Positions 1 through 10,970 of a stretch of 64,000 nt of DNA are shown here, piece by piece. The notes beneath the pieces are model-generated. The model had not been told where the DNA came from. It did no database searches and saw nothing but the letters and a program-made list of their open reading frames with translations. Location of the stretch: NCBI GenBank assembly GCA_037178975.1, contig JASJZH010000002.1:8359501-8423500 (forward strand), in the 5' to 3' direction. The stretch comes from Oscheius tipulae (lineage: Eukaryota; Nematoda; Chromadorea; Rhabditida; Rhabditidae). The position numbers and the translations under genes are program-made. Numbering within the stretch: the stretch's first letter is position 1; each line of letters starts with the position of its first letter.

Positions 1-211
1 AGAAAAATAGATTTCTGCCGATTTCTGTTGACGTTTGTACTCTTATAGCGTTAAAACACTTTTCTATAATTATGTGGACAAATTACGCCTACAGCAAAAC
101 ATATTAATCACAAGTTTATCAACTTTTTCGGCGTTCTCGCCAGATTTTTTGAATTGTGCGGTCCAACTTTGGGCGATTGGGCGCAATAGAGAGACACTCG
201 AAAATAGTTAC

Positions 212-994
212 CAAAAGCAGCAATCTCGATGAGGGAGGGCTTGTCCCGGATGGCTGTGAGTTTCTGGTCGGGCTTCAGTGTGTCGTAGTGGACGCCGTCG
301 TAGACGTCCATCACCAGACCGATGAATCGCAGAGTCATAATGCAGAACGGCGTCGTCCAGGTGATGTCGTACTGGTCGGACTCAGCGAACCAGTAGCCGA
401 CGAGTAGGTGGCCCTGAAAAAAATGGATTTTTGATCATGGGAAGTGGGTTATGTCGATTACAAAATGTTGTCAGCTTTGCTGTCTAACTGTGGCGGCTTT
501 AGAGCTCTCTAACTGCGGCTGTTAAACACTAAACGAAAGACAAAACGACCAGAATTTCATTTATCTGGTTTGGCTACTGCTTCAATATTACTAGCTTTTC
601 TCCACGGAAACCTACCAAAAAGACGACATGAGCAGCTATGACAGATTCCGTTGTTCCGGCCATGAAATTAGTGATGATATAGGCGGCCAGAATGGCAAAG
701 ATGCTGTGAAAGATGGCCATGCCTTAATTTGAAGCAATTTTCAGGCTTAAAAATAAAACTGACCATATCCGAAGACGTATAAAAAGGCTCCGACGGCGAT
801 AAAGTAATAATATTGAACGAGCTTCGGCTTATTATAGAAGAAGATTCGATAGAGGGCTGAGAAGCCATAAGCTGAAAGATTTTCCTTGAAAGAAAAACTG
901 AAAAAGGCTGCTTACTTGCTAAGACGGACAATAGTAGGGTAAGGGCATCCTCTCTCACGCCGGCAGTTTCGGCCAGAGCACCAACCAAGCCCAT
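212..994 (-). CDS. mboa-6-like: LPCAT3/MBOAT5-like lysophospholipid acyltransferase, 5' part (runs off left edge)
   Basis: Membrane-bound O-acyltransferase that would re-acylate lysophospholipids in the ER. Four exons can be joined in frame: about 994-919 (ATG at 992-994; begins MGLVGALAETAG), about 893-767, about 735-616 and 413-212. The joined protein reads ...ALYRIFFYNKPKLVQYYYF..., then a hydrophobic stretch, then YDITWTTPFCIMTLRFIGL and PSLIEIAAFG. It follows human LPCAT3 closely (YDIKWTMPHCVLTLKLIGL; RGVPSLLEV). Introns use GT donors and AG acceptors, with a donor GGTAAC at 211. The MBOAT catalytic His lies downstream of the part seen here. An acceptor-like TCTCAG just upstream of the first ATG may be a trans-splice or 5'UTR splice site. 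Family assignment is firm; the exact first exon is inferred. Confidence 0.85.
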
Positions 995-3322
995 GGCTCT
1001 GATTACCTGAGACAATGATGGATTAGTCATGGAAAATCGAGAGAAAGAGATTGAGACAAATAAATAGGGCCTAGATAGTCCCTGGATCGAAATATAAACA
1101 AATTTAGACATTCTTTGATTCTAAAGTGATGAAACCGGGAGATAAATCGGTTGTAAAGCCTTTTCCCAAGGCTTCAGTCTTCTCTGGCGGTAACTGCGAT
1201 ATTACAATGTTTCCCTAGGACCAATTACAGAACTAAAGTGTTCAGTAGGTCAAAAGATTGCAGATATAGGTATTTCGGCCGAGATAATTGGAAGAGAAAT
1301 ATGGTGAATTTTGATCAACAAATGTCTGGGTCTTGGCTTATCGAATATATAGGTCGGTAAAAAGCATTTTAACCAAGAAAGTAAGGATATGTGTAAGAAA
1401 AATGACAAATTTGCGCCGCAAAAAGCCTAGATTGCAATGAATCATGCTTGCTGAGTCAGAACCGAGTGGTTGGATCTAGAAAGCTCGAGAAAGTACAGGG
1501 AAAAACGTAAATTTCAGCTAACAAACATCTCATGCTAGCTGTCCATAGCTCAGGTAGCAATTTTTGAGCGCCACACAAGCCTAGACGTCATGAAACACTT
1601 GTGAAGCATAGAGAAATCAAGAAATGCTTCAAAAAGTTGCTAGGCGTCTGAACAAGACATTTTGCTTGAAAAAAGTCTCAAATCTGCTTGAAGACAAGCC
1701 ATTTTAGGTCGAAAAACCGCAGGAAAGGTCAAAAGGAAAGCGGAAGAAGTGATTGCATCAAGTCAAGGACAAGGTCAGTCTTTTGCCGTCCAAATTGGGT
1801 CAATTTTTTTTTAAAAGAAACCCTGTTTTTACACGGCAAAATTTAAAGAAAACAATCTTGATGCAACCCGTGAGACAATCCGTCTCTATCTGGCGATGCG
1901 TCGCCAAAAGAATAGTGGTCAAACTGCGCAGATAGGGGACCGTCTCAAGGTCAATTGTACTTTATCCTTTCTCTCCTTGTCCTGTCTGAATTTGATGAAC
2001 ATCAGAAAGAAAAACAATGTGAAACGCGTAGGGGGAGTAGAGGGTTTAAAAAAGCAGGTGTCTTGTGTGTGTGTGTGTGGGGCATGAATATCAGGCCACC
2101 CCGTGAACCTTGACCAGGTGAACGGGGCGAAAATACGGAGAACCCTTATTCTTCCACCAAAATCGAGATTATTGATGAATTCCAGACCAAATAGAGTCGT
2201 TTTCTTCGACAAAAGGCTTGGAAAAGGCGAGAGAATCTACTATATTCAACAGAATCGGAAAACTATGAGGCTTTTCAGAATTGGAAGCGATATTTTCGCA
2301 AATGTTTGGCAAAGGGTACTTTTCTAGCAGAGCAAGAGCATTAAAACTGCCGAAATTGCGGAAAGAAAACAGCTTCTTGGACTTGTTGACAAATCTTTTT
2401 CTCGAAGATCAATTTTCTTCAGGGAAGAACGGAGAAAAACACGTCAATTGCTCGTTTGGGCTATTGAAATAGAAAGGCAAAGTACACGCAAGGGAAATGG
2501 GCATATCTGCTAGGAAGAAGTGATAAGGAACTCGTGAAAAACATAAAATGGCTGTAAAAATTTGAGCTGCAACGAGCGATGTGTTCCAATACGGCAGAGA
2601 ACGCGAGAGCGACTCAACTAACAATGGCAGGGAGGTCGTACGGCAGGATAGACGGGGATTATCAAGTTGCGACTGGGTAGGTTTCATTTTGAGGTTGCCG
2701 AGCGGTAAAAACAACCAAAAATTCCCGAGAACGTAGAGAAAAAAACTCTTTGGAAGTGCTAGCTCGAAACTATTTTGAATCGGTGCGTAAAATGCTGTAG
2801 AGTTTTGGCGCCATTTCAAAACCCCCTTTCACGATTTCCAGCTCTTTTGTTATTAAGTTGCCTAGTTTATGGCATTCCTTTGCCAGTATCAACAATCAAA
2901 AAATAAAAGGTAATCTGCCGATTCGATAAATGGCAAAAAATATGCTAAAGATTATCAGCGTAAATACTTGGCAGTATAGGCTTGCAGCTTCTAGCCCCTT
3001 TTTCGACTTGAATATACGCTTTCCGAAGTTTTGATGCTCAACAAAGTTGTAGAGTAGATCGAACTCTACAAGTTTTCAGGAAATTACAAGTTCACTCTCA
3101 GATGTTTGAGTAATTTTATGAGACCACACACATTTTTGCTCCATATTAATTAATTTCTAGACGTTTTTATACGGCTGGACTGCTTATCTACCGTCATATT
3201 ATCGCGGCAACTGATGTTATCGTCTGCTGTCTATTCCCGCGCGTACTTCTGTACTCTAGAAGGCATAGAGGGAAAGTTTATTGCCACCCGAACATGAACA
3301 AAAGATAAAATTATTAGCAGAT
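995..3322. other. Gene-free stretch
   Basis: No convincing exons were found on either strand. Short open frames (for example 136 codons on the minus strand near 2.4-2.8 kb) lack domain signals or nearby splice sites. Near 3031-3080 there is a diverged copy of the palindromic motif seen elsewhere (CAACAAAGTTGTAGAG followed by CTCTACAAG). A short GT run lies near 2065-2080. Confidence 0.5.
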
Positions 3323-3688
3323 CTAAAATTTGGCAATCTCCTCCTCTGTTTTGGTCTCCTTGGTCTCGGTCAGGAGGGCAGGTTCGGCTGGCTTGGTAGC
3401 GATGATGGGTTCGGAGCCGGATCCTTCTCCGGAGGACTCGATGGTCTGACCAGATCCCTCATGAGCCAGAGCCACTTCTCCGGAACCTTCTCCACTGCCT
3501 GGAAGAGGACTTTGGTGCAGAGACAGAGAGTAGTTACAGTGACAATGAAAAGAAAACGAACCTTCGAGTTGACCAGTTTCGGCCCTCTTGGCTCGGAGAA
3601 CCAGAGTCTCTGATCCGTCGACCATCATGGAAGAGTAGACAGTCTGAGAGAGAAGAACCACTAGGACTAAGACAGAGAATCTCGACAT
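3323..3688 (-). CDS. Small secreted SGEG-repeat protein, chondroitin-proteoglycan-like
   Basis: Two exons, 3688-3562 and 3498-3323, joined across a 63-nt intron (GTTCG...TTCCAG), giving 100 residues. Residues 1 to about 18 (MSRFSVLVLVVLLSQTVYS) form a clear signal peptide. A dibasic LRAKRAE site could be cut by a furin-type protease. The mature part carries repeated Ser-Gly pairs with flanking acidic residues (GSGEGSGE, HEGSGQ, SSGEGSGSE), the usual setting for glycosaminoglycan attachment, and a Glu/Lys/Thr-rich tail ending EEEIAKF. Nematode CPG proteins have this design, so a core protein for chondroitin chains in egg or extracellular matrix is a reasonable inference. There is no chitin-binding domain. 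An acceptor-like CTTCAG lies 7 nt before the ATG and may be a spliced-leader site. Confidence 0.72.
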   Translation of the reverse strand: MSRFSVLVLVVLLSQTVYSSMMVDGSETLVLRAKRAETGQLEGSFSFHCHCNYSLSLHQSPLPGSGEGSGEVALAHEGSGQTIESSGEGSGSEPIIATKPAEPALLTETKETKTEEEIAKF

Positions 3689-4254
3689 TTTAAGCTGAAG
3701 ATTTAGTATGTTTAACGGTTGGGAACGAGTCAAGAGAGCCAAAAAGAGACTGAGAGACAGAGAGGCAGAGAGCCAGAAACAATGGTAGTCGCTAGGCTGG
3801 TAGCAAAAGTTCGACTAGAAAGATAGAGAAGAACCGGACTAAAAAGGACACCCTACTCCAAGGAACACCATGATATGATTGGCCTGTAAGTGCGAGAGAA
3901 AAAAAAACTAGAAAAAAGGCAAGTCCTAAAATCGCAGAGCGACCCAGTTTTTGCCCCAACCAGGATTGAAGCCGAATTATCCACACATCTTTTAGAAAGG
4001 ATTGTGCCGATTGATTACATCTCTATAGAAAATGAAATGGGAACTTGTCTGTTAAGTTTTACAGAGTCAGAGAAGAAGGAATGAGGGAGAGAGTTGGGAC
4101 GTGGGACCAGGACATAATTGTCAACTGTCAAAGCCTAAAGATGTTCCAAGATAACAATAGTGTTAGGCCACTTTTGTTATATTGTTGAAAGCTTTACGAA
4201 TGAGAATTATTTATAAAAAAGGATCCCTCAACCTATAAACAAGAGGTCTCGAGC
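3689..4254. other. Upstream region of the SGEG gene, no gene seen
   Basis: Probable promoter region of the minus-strand secreted protein gene. It is rich in GAGA runs (3730-3780, 4080-4100). No coding signal was found. Confidence 0.4.
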
Positions 4255-4610
4255 CTTTTTGCAAAATCGGCATTTCTCCCAGACCACTCTCGAAGCTACT
4301 TCGTTGGACTCGTTCTACAACGATCATGGTCTGCGATAAACGCGGGTTTAAGGGTACCACCCGTACGATCACATGAGCCCGAAAGCTGTCTTGAGGCTGC
4401 GGACTGCGACTATAAGGAAATGTCTATCGTGAGATGATACGGGTGCGACACAGACTTGGTCTATAGCTTTGCAGAACATCATTATGCCAAAAAAGCCTGG
4501 GTCTAAACAGACGCGACCCTAGACTTAGGCGCGCTACAGTTATTTGAGGAGAGGACTGCTTTCCGCCAAAATAAGACATGGAACAACTACTCAGAATTTC
4601 CCAAGCCTCG
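4255..4610 (+). repeat. Interspersed repeat family R1, copy A
   Basis: Shares ordered blocks with 35513-35700 and 62293-62570: CAGACCACTCTCGAAGCTA, then TTCTACAACGATCATGGTCT, then AGCCCGAAAGC and a GCGGAC block. It ends near a half-copy of the palindromic motif (AGCTTTGCAGAACATCAT at 4461-4480). Copy identity looks moderate, so this is an old non-autonomous element. No coding capacity or terminal repeats were recognised. Confidence 0.6.
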
Positions 4611-5605
4611 GTCACATGGAAAGCGACACAGATACCTTACCAGCTTTGCAACACGGGGCGCTAGTAGTAGTCATCACCTAACGGGTTCCTCCCGTAACCA
4701 AAACATAACAAGAAAGACGAGATGCATGGTTGAGATGTTCCATTCTCGCAATTGGAACATCCCAGAGAGAGACACAGAAACTCATATATAGACGGAACAC
4801 AACGGGTTAGGCTCCACCCCGAGCGTATTCCTTTGGGCTTTTTAACGACTGCTAGAAGGACAGGGGGATCTGGGTTACGAGCGAGCGTGAGTACAGGCAG
4901 AGAGAGTCTTTTAAAGGACTAGCTGAGATAATGCGGAAAGATAGCGGTTCGGGATCGAAATTAAGGCAGAGCAGGCCAGGCTCGAATCAGATAAGAGCAA
5001 CCTGTTCGGGGCTTCCGTAAGCGTGGTCGCTAAACATGCCGATCAGGGAAAGTGACTTTACACCCCCTGACTTTTGTGTGCCAATGAGGATGAGTCAGAG
5101 GACAGACGTTGTTGACCTTGGCACTTTATGGAACTGTACGAGATATCCTGTTCGGAAATTGACTGTCTATGACTCTCTATTTCTGTTTCTTTGTCTCCCT
5201 ATTTCTCTGCCTCTCTTTCTCCCCAAGGTTTTGATCTGAAACCACACCCAGTCTCTGTCCGAAGTCTCTCAATGCCATCCACATCTCATAATTCGGTATT
5301 CATCAGTCCATTGCCACCTGTGTTCTTATCCAGTCCCATCCGTCTTCGCTGACGAGATCCCGACTGCCGGCGACGGTTTTTGCTTGGCCCAAAATGGTCC
5401 TAGCCAAGTGCGCGTCAGTTTTCCCGTTTCTTTCGGGTCTATTGTGATGATAAAGGCATGGATTTGAATAGCAGAGATAAAGAGACAGATTGACAGAGAA
5501 TAGTTCCGCTTCCGTGCCATTTGACCGGGCTTCGCTTCTCTCGCGAGCAACTGCGATGGATCTCGCTTCCTCACCCTCATTAAACTCACCTGTACTCGCC
5601 AAAGA
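4611..5605. other. Gene-free stretch upstream of the DEP-domain gene
   Basis: No exons recognised. Includes a CT-rich tract (5190-5225). The last 300 bases are relatively GC-rich and may hold the promoter and 5'UTR of the DEP-domain gene, but no specific element could be named. Confidence 0.35.
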
Positions 5606-6992
5606 ATGTTTCCGCACAACTTCCAGACCCAGTTCAATGCCCTACAGACTGTAAGACACTCATCTCTCTCCCATACTCTCACCTCTGTTTCAGTGGAAGA
5701 ACATTGTTGATATTTTCATGGCTGGCTGTCCTCGCGGCAGACACAGTCGTCTACTCACCGTCGTCGAGGACTCTTTCACCGGCCGGGAGGCCCTCAGCTA
5801 CTTGTTCGAAGCCCTACTTATTAATCCCTATACCCAGGAGAAACTGACCAAGGAACAGACGGTCAAGCTGCTCGAAACCATGTTAAAAGAGAAGGTCTTT
5901 GTCAGAATTAGCGCCAAGAAGAACGAGGGGAGAGTCTTCAAACTGGATGGCATTTACCGGTTAGTCTTTTTTGAACGTTCATAGATTCAAATTTCAGATT
6001 TGCCATCAAAAGAAAGGTGTCCGAAGAGAGCATCGAGGTGGCTAGATGCTCTCAGTCTCCGCTTCCAGTGGTTGACAGAACTGACAGGAGACCTCAGATG
6101 AATAAGGTTGACATTTGGAACTGCTACAGGACAGGTTTTTTCACTCGGCTCTATCAACTGGTTCCATCGGACTACTACTTCTCACTCGAAGTTCAAGGGA
6201 GCACAGTATGGAGGAACTGTGAGGAAGAGAGAATCTCAGGTACTATCACTGTCTTTCTTTCTCAATACCAGCTTCCAGATCTGTTCCCAGACGGCATCCA
6301 GAGTCAAATGAACTACTTGATCAAACTCCCCTTCTCCCTGGAGACCCCGAACGCTGTCAAGGTCTTCGACCAGCTATGTCACTCCTTCTCCCAGTTCTCG
6401 TTCTTGACAGAACTGGAAGCTGTGTCAATCTTGGACATGCTCGGCGAGATTTCTGGACATCTGACCAAGCAATCGGCCATCTCCCTCCTCCTCCTGGTGC
6501 TTCCTACTGAACGTTGTAGACGACTAGAAGCCGTGCTTCGTCTAATGAAGAAAATCTCTCAGGATGATCTGAAAGTCAAGAGTCTCGCCCTGGAGCACCT
6601 GTCCAAAACTCTCGTCTCTTCTGACAGAATCAGTGGCCAGCAGATCACTAACATCGTCCAGTACTTCCTGTCCAATGTCGAAGAACTCTTTGTTCCTGAC
6701 AAAGAGTTCACGAGACTCGTTGAGGAGGAAAAGGAAAAGATCTGGAAACAGAGGGTGAGAGACACTCGTAGATTCTGAGTAATACCAAGATTTTCAGGTT
6801 GTTCCAGTCTCTGAACCGGTCAAGAAAGAGAGCAAGGCTCCCAGGAGAAGGAACGAACTGTTCGACGTTATCAGTATTCTTGGAGACTATGAGAAGGAAC
6901 AAGAGAGACCGGTTGAGAAGAAGCCAGTGGTGAAGAGAGTCGAGAGCTCCAAAAGAAGGGCCTTCTTCCGTCGTCTCTTCCAGAAGAACTAG
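5606..6992 (+). CDS. let-99-like: DEP-domain protein of the DEPDC1/LET-99 family
   Basis: Four exons (5606-5650, 5694-5959, 5998-6754, 6798-6992) join in frame to 420 residues, with introns of 37-43 nt. The start ATG gives MFPHNFQTQFNALQTWKN. Residues about 14-105 form a DEP domain (WKNIVDIFMAGCPRGRHSR, then EDSFTGREALSYLFEALL and LTKEQTVKLLETMLKEKVF), close to DEPDC1A/B. Residues about 190-350 resemble the inactive RhoGAP-like part of DEPDC1 (TERCRRLEAVLRLMKKISQD). The tail is Lys/Arg-rich (KRVESSKRRAFFRRLFQKN). C. elegans LET-99 acts at the cell cortex in spindle positioning downstream of PAR polarity and G-protein signalling; a similar role is inferred. A GTACTATCA...CCAG stretch at 6240-6270 looks like an intron, but it is about 32 nt and reading through keeps the frame. 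Confidence 0.82.
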
Positions 6993-7119
6993 CGCTATTT
7001 GTTTGCTCGTACTATTCATATTGCCCTAATGAATGTAATAACATACATTCCAGGTATTCAGAAAATTGCGCACCGTAGATCTTGTACACTTTCTTTGACA
7101 TTTCCGTGAAAACTTTCAA
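6993..7119. other. 3' flank of the DEP-domain gene
   Basis: Likely 3'UTR. No further coding signal seen. Confidence 0.35.
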
Positions 7120-7121
7120 TT

Positions 7122-7447
7122 TGGCTTTTCAACATGATGGTGTTTCCCAGATTTTCAGCTGCGGTATGGATGTCTGCTATCCTACGATAGAAACTAAATA
7201 CGCTTGAAATGAGTAAATAAAAAGGTTTTCCGAAGAAAGGATTAGACCCAAAAACAAAGTTTTTTAGCAGAGCGCATAGGCTGTACACCATTTGATTACT
7301 TGCGTGTGTATAAGCGCTGGATATCCAAGCCCAAGGGCGCAAATTCAGCTCAAAATCGGGAAAGGGGAAAAGCTCCAGTGGACAGTAGAGCTACAAGCAG
7401 ACATCCATTCCGCAGCTGAAAATCTGGGAAACATCATCATTTTCGAT
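7122..7447. repeat. Inverted repeat (fold-back) with about 55-nt arms
   Basis: The minus-strand reading of 7137-7183 (GCAGACATCCATACCGCAGC, then TGAAAATCTGGGAAAC) matches the plus strand at 7397-7440 (GCAGACATCCATTCCGCAGC, then TGAAAATCTGGGAAAC). The arms are about 90 percent identical over 50 or more bases and separated by about 210 nt. The matching pseudo-peptides (ADIHTAAENLGNTI / ADIHSAAENLGNII) arise only because both arms are the same sequence. Consistent with a small fold-back or MITE-type element; no target-site duplication was identified. Confidence 0.6.
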
Positions 7448-7619
7448 GCCCTTTCGAATGGCACCTGTCTCGTTTCGATATCCCGCGGCCAACTAAAACC
7501 CTTCCCCAGTCAGTGTTGCGTTCCACACTTTTTGCAAATTTGAGTGTGTGAGTAGGTCTGGTTTTTTTTAAATATTTTAAATCAAACCTATAGTGTTCAG
7601 TGCGCTTGCTGTACAGAGT

Positions 7620-7783
7620 CCCCCCTTGCCGCCAAATTTAGAGCCTTTGGTTTGGTTGAGCCGGTGATCGAGCCCTTAGGTCTTAGATCGAGAGCATAGC
7701 TCTCGCACCAAGGAGACAGTCAATTTGAACTGTCTCTCTCCTAAGAATCCGGAGACGTTTTTTTTTTTTTTTTTTTAGAGGTT
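7620..7783 (+). other. Structured segment ending in a run of about 20 T
   Basis: Contains two perfect small hairpins (GAGAGC-ATA-GCTCTC near 7690-7704; GAGACAGT-CAATTTGA-ACTGTCTC near 7710-7733) shortly before a T run at about 7760-7779. On the plus strand this looks like a structured Pol III-type transcript with a terminator. On the minus strand it could be a retroposed copy with a poly-A tail. No tRNA, 5S or snRNA match was recognised. Confidence 0.3.
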
Positions 7784-8041
7784 GAGACTACAGCCATTTA
7801 AATAACTATATTAACTACCAAAATCACTAAAATGACCACAGTGATTAAAGCGAGTGTCTGAAGCTTTTTTGCTCTATTTTGCCTGTATTTTCAACATGTC
7901 TCGACAGGTTAACCAGAAGATTGCAGTTATTCCAGACGAGTGCACTCTGTAAGGAAGCGACGAGTGCTACAGCAAATCGACGCAATTTTTTTTTGATGTT
8001 TGAGAACTCGCTCTAATCTCGACGAGAACGATGAGGCCAAG

Positions 8042-8982
8042 ATGACCGTGCTGGCCGATGCTCAATACGATTCAAGAGGATTCACTGCGAAAATATCCAG
8101 GTTAATGTAGTGTCTTTTCTACTACTTTCTTCCCGATAGATACGGATGCATGGATGCCGAAAGTAACATTATTCTAAAGTGGGCTGTCACCCATGCTCGA
8201 GAGCCAGACAATAGTAACAGGATGGAAGTTGTCGGTTTGAAGAAATGCCTCAATGAAGTTCTGGCTGAAACCGACTACTCTGTGAAAGAGTTAGTAACAG
8301 ATCATCATCGGGCGGTATTCGCGACCTTCAAGGAAGACTTTCCAGCTCTCAAGCATACTTCCGACAAGTGGCACGACACTCGCAACTTCTGGAGGAAGTA
8401 TTGGCCCAAAATGAAGCTGCAGAAGAATTTCAATCTGGCTCGGATTTTTGATAGGCTCTACAATTGGCTCTGGATCGCGATTGCTCACGCAGATGGAAAC
8501 TATGAACTCCTCAAGGAACTTATCCATCTACAGGGACGACATCACTATCCGGGAAAATTCAAGTGAGTACCATAGAAATACTTTTTCTATTAATATTCTG
8601 TTAGAAACATCGCAGGTCGCATGGCCCCGTCGATTGCAAAAAGTTTTATTTGAATCCCGTAGCCGATGCGGCTCAAGTTGCTACCTTGGAGGAGATGGTC
8701 AATGTCCGCAGCTTTTTGGAGAGCCTGAAGACCGTATCGCCACGTCATGCCACTTCGTCTTTCGAAATATTCCACAGCATGACTACCAATATCTACTTGC
8801 CGAAAAATCACTTTTTCGATAAGAAGAGCAGCGAGCATTTTATGCGTCTCGCTGTCCTCCATAACAACGAGTACGCAATCGAGAAGTTCAAGGAGCGGCA
8901 GGACCGTCAAGTGTATGCTGAATCTTTTCCCACTGTTAGGAAATTCTCTCGCACCAGAAAGCAGTACTTCGAATACAAATAA
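8042..8982 (+). CDS. DDE-transposase-like protein (transposon-derived)
   Basis: Three exons (about 8042-8100, 8140-8562, 8616-8982) join in frame. Residues recall a transposase-like family widespread in invertebrates and fish: LADAQYDSRGFTAKISRYG (family GDGRxDSPGhsAKY), KELVTDHHRAVFATFKEDFP, LKHTSDKWHDTRNFW (family H..D.WH..KN), and SLESLKTVSPRHATSSFEIF (family TG.LE.YHS.LLKY.PKR). The Asp of DAQYDS and of VTDHH are candidate catalytic acids. The second acceptor is ATCGCAG; using TTAG 10 nt upstream would give a stop. The N-terminus is uncertain: the frame stays open upstream of the ATG (SNLDENDEAK), but no THAP/zinc-finger part was recognised. It may be a decayed or domesticated transposase. 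Confidence 0.6.
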
Positions 8983-9369
8983 TACGAGCACCCTACAAAT
9001 GACTGGAAGAAGTCTATTGTCAAGGAGTTCGACAAAATGCGCCAATAATGGAGCCAGCTTTTGATCTCGAAGCCGTGTTTCAAAATATGAATAAACAGTT
9101 ATAGTAAACCGTCTGTATCGTTGTTATTTGTAGCTTCGATGCAGAAGTTCGTTTCACAAAACGAAAGCAAACTGCGTTTGTCAAAAAGCGCGTGACTTGT
9201 TGAGACAAGGCTGACAAGTACTGCCAAGAAAGCTTCTCGGCAAATGGCAACTTTGCGGGCTTACATTTCGGTGATAATCGATGATATAACAAAAAAGAGG
9301 TACACCTCCGTAATCAGCGCGTTTTTCTCTATAAGACCCATATCAAAACACATAGTCGACAAAAAACTC

Positions 9370-9850
9370 CGGACACTCGCTCACTTGACTTGCAAACAGT
9401 AATTGCTGTCACAAAGTGACTAACAAATTGGCTTTTAGGACTTCAGACAACACACAGAGACTTTTGGGCATTTAGTACTATATAGCTGGCTAATTGTGTA
9501 GGGAACTCGTTACAACGCACTGTACCTCCGATTTTTGGATCAAAAAGCCTCGGTATAACGTACGTCTCGATATAATGTACCCCTGGGCCTGTACGAGGGG
9601 TACGTTATAGTGCGACTCTACTGTACTATATTAAAAATTTGGCTGATGCCCCGTTGAGGATCGTGACAGGTAGATGCAGTTCCAGTCAAGCTACCGTGAC
9701 GCAGAGCAACGCTCTCCAGAGACGCATCTCCCAAATTGACTGACTTGCAAAGAGTAATTGCTGTCATAAAGTAACCGGGACAAATTGTCAATTTAGGGCT
9801 TCAGACAGACACAAACACACAACTTTTGGGCATTTTGAACAAGATTTATT
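9370..9850. repeat. Remnants of interspersed DNA elements, including a CAGTAGAGTC-type terminus
   Basis: Two copies of a block (about 9385-9480 and 9735-9840) share TGACTTGCAAA.AGTAATTGCTGTCA, a GGACTTCAGACA/GGGCTTCAGACAGACAC part and ACTTTTGGGCATTT. Between them, read on the minus strand from about 9632, is CAGTAGAGTCGCACTATAAC followed by GTACCCCT and a second GTACGTTATACC half. This resembles the termini of pogo/Tigger-type elements. No transposase was found here. Confidence 0.5.
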
Positions 9851-10182
9851 GCATTATCAGGTTTGGAACGAGTGTAGATCTAATGGTGTACCATTTTTGC
9901 GCTGTTTCTCTCCACCATAAATGTCCTATTGTCTGCTGCATTTCATCGCTCCCATCGTAGACGTTGCCCACCTCTCTGTCTTCGACTATCAAAAGGAGTC
10001 ACCCAGTAATAAACGAAGCTTCCACGGAGAATCTTTCTCTTAGGAGCCTAGTGTCTTTGAAAAACATTGATAGTACGCTTTGATGGAAACATGAGCACAG
10101 GCCGAACTGAGAGAGAAGGACAATGATAGGTTGTAAAAAGTAAGAGGTTAAGATCCAACATATATCCAGCTATTTATTTGTG

Positions 10183-10970
10183 TCATGTAAAACATCTTAC
10201 AGCAAAAAAGGTATCTCCAAGTAAAAAATCCTGGTATCCTCCATTCATGCACACCGGCATCGAGCCCGGAGGAAGCTCTAAGCAAAAACGGGAGAAAATA
10301 GCAATGTATGACTGGCATCCAGACAATTTTAGGATGCACTTTGTTCCGCTAACTTCTTGCGTGATTATTGCAACTGAATTAATTGGTGAGTTAGTACAAA
10401 GTGGGTCATTATATGCCGCTAAAGCTGGAGGAGTACAGCCGGCGCAAGGATCTGAAATACATTCAAGCTCGGAACCAAACACAACTAGCAGCGACCGATT
10501 TGGAATCAGAATCTGTTAGCAAATTATTAGGTTTAGGTACCAGATGGAACGGTAGATTTGATTTGTTGAAGGTACGAAAAACAAGAGTGTATTCGTAACA
10601 AAAATGGCGGAATGAAATTCATTTTCATATTAATAGCGTCTGTTTGAAATTTCGGCATAGTTTCTTCTGCCGTAAACAAAGAACGTTACGCGATAGAACC
10701 GCGCATGTTTTCATGAGAAACGTCTTTGTTCTGAGAAATAAACCTACCGGCAGAAGTCGTCGTAGTTTGTGCTGTCTGGGTAATAGTAGCAGTAGTAGTA
10801 GTAGCCGAAGCAGTAGTAGTAACCGAAACCATAACACTAGTGGTTGTCAGGGGTTCAACTTCTTCGAAATCTCCGGGTATGTTAGCAATACATCCAGTAG
10901 CGGTTTTGAATAAAACCAAAACGATAAGTAATAAACACATGGGTTCAATTATAGCGTAATAACGCATCAT
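10183..10970 (-). CDS. Nematode-type secreted protein: signal peptide, Thr-rich stalk, Cys-rich domain
   Basis: Two exons, 10970-10748 and 10451-10183, join in frame (223 + 269 nt) to 163 residues across a 296-nt intron with TTTCAG acceptor. The N-terminus MMRYYAIIEPMCLLLIVLVL is a signal peptide or anchor. It is followed by FEEVEPLTTTSVMVSVTTT and a run of Thr/Ala/Ser suited to O-glycosylation, then a Cys-rich module beginning DPCAGCTPPALAAYNDPLC with later Cys at TKCILKLSGC, RFC, PVC and RCF. This stalk-plus-Cys layout is typical of the C. elegans DUF281/C6 families. Function is unknown, probably extracellular. The adjacent ATGATG leaves two possible starts; the first is used. Confidence 0.68.

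Noticed and set aside
668-1111. Long minus-strand open frame read as one exon
   Set aside because: It only chains the LPCAT3-like exons through their introns; splice sites and homology divide it.
2409-2819. 136-codon open frame (minus)
   Set aside because: No domain, signal or splice context; composition is not coding-like.
5303-5682. Two overlapping minus-strand frames of 104-118 codons
   Set aside because: They lie antisense to the start of the DEP-domain gene and show no family features.
6240-6271. Apparent 32-nt intron in the DEP-domain gene
   Set aside because: Too short, and removing it breaks the frame, while read-through stays open.
10620-10915. Plus-strand frame with a Ser run
   Set aside because: Antisense of the Thr-rich stalk of the minus-strand secreted protein gene.
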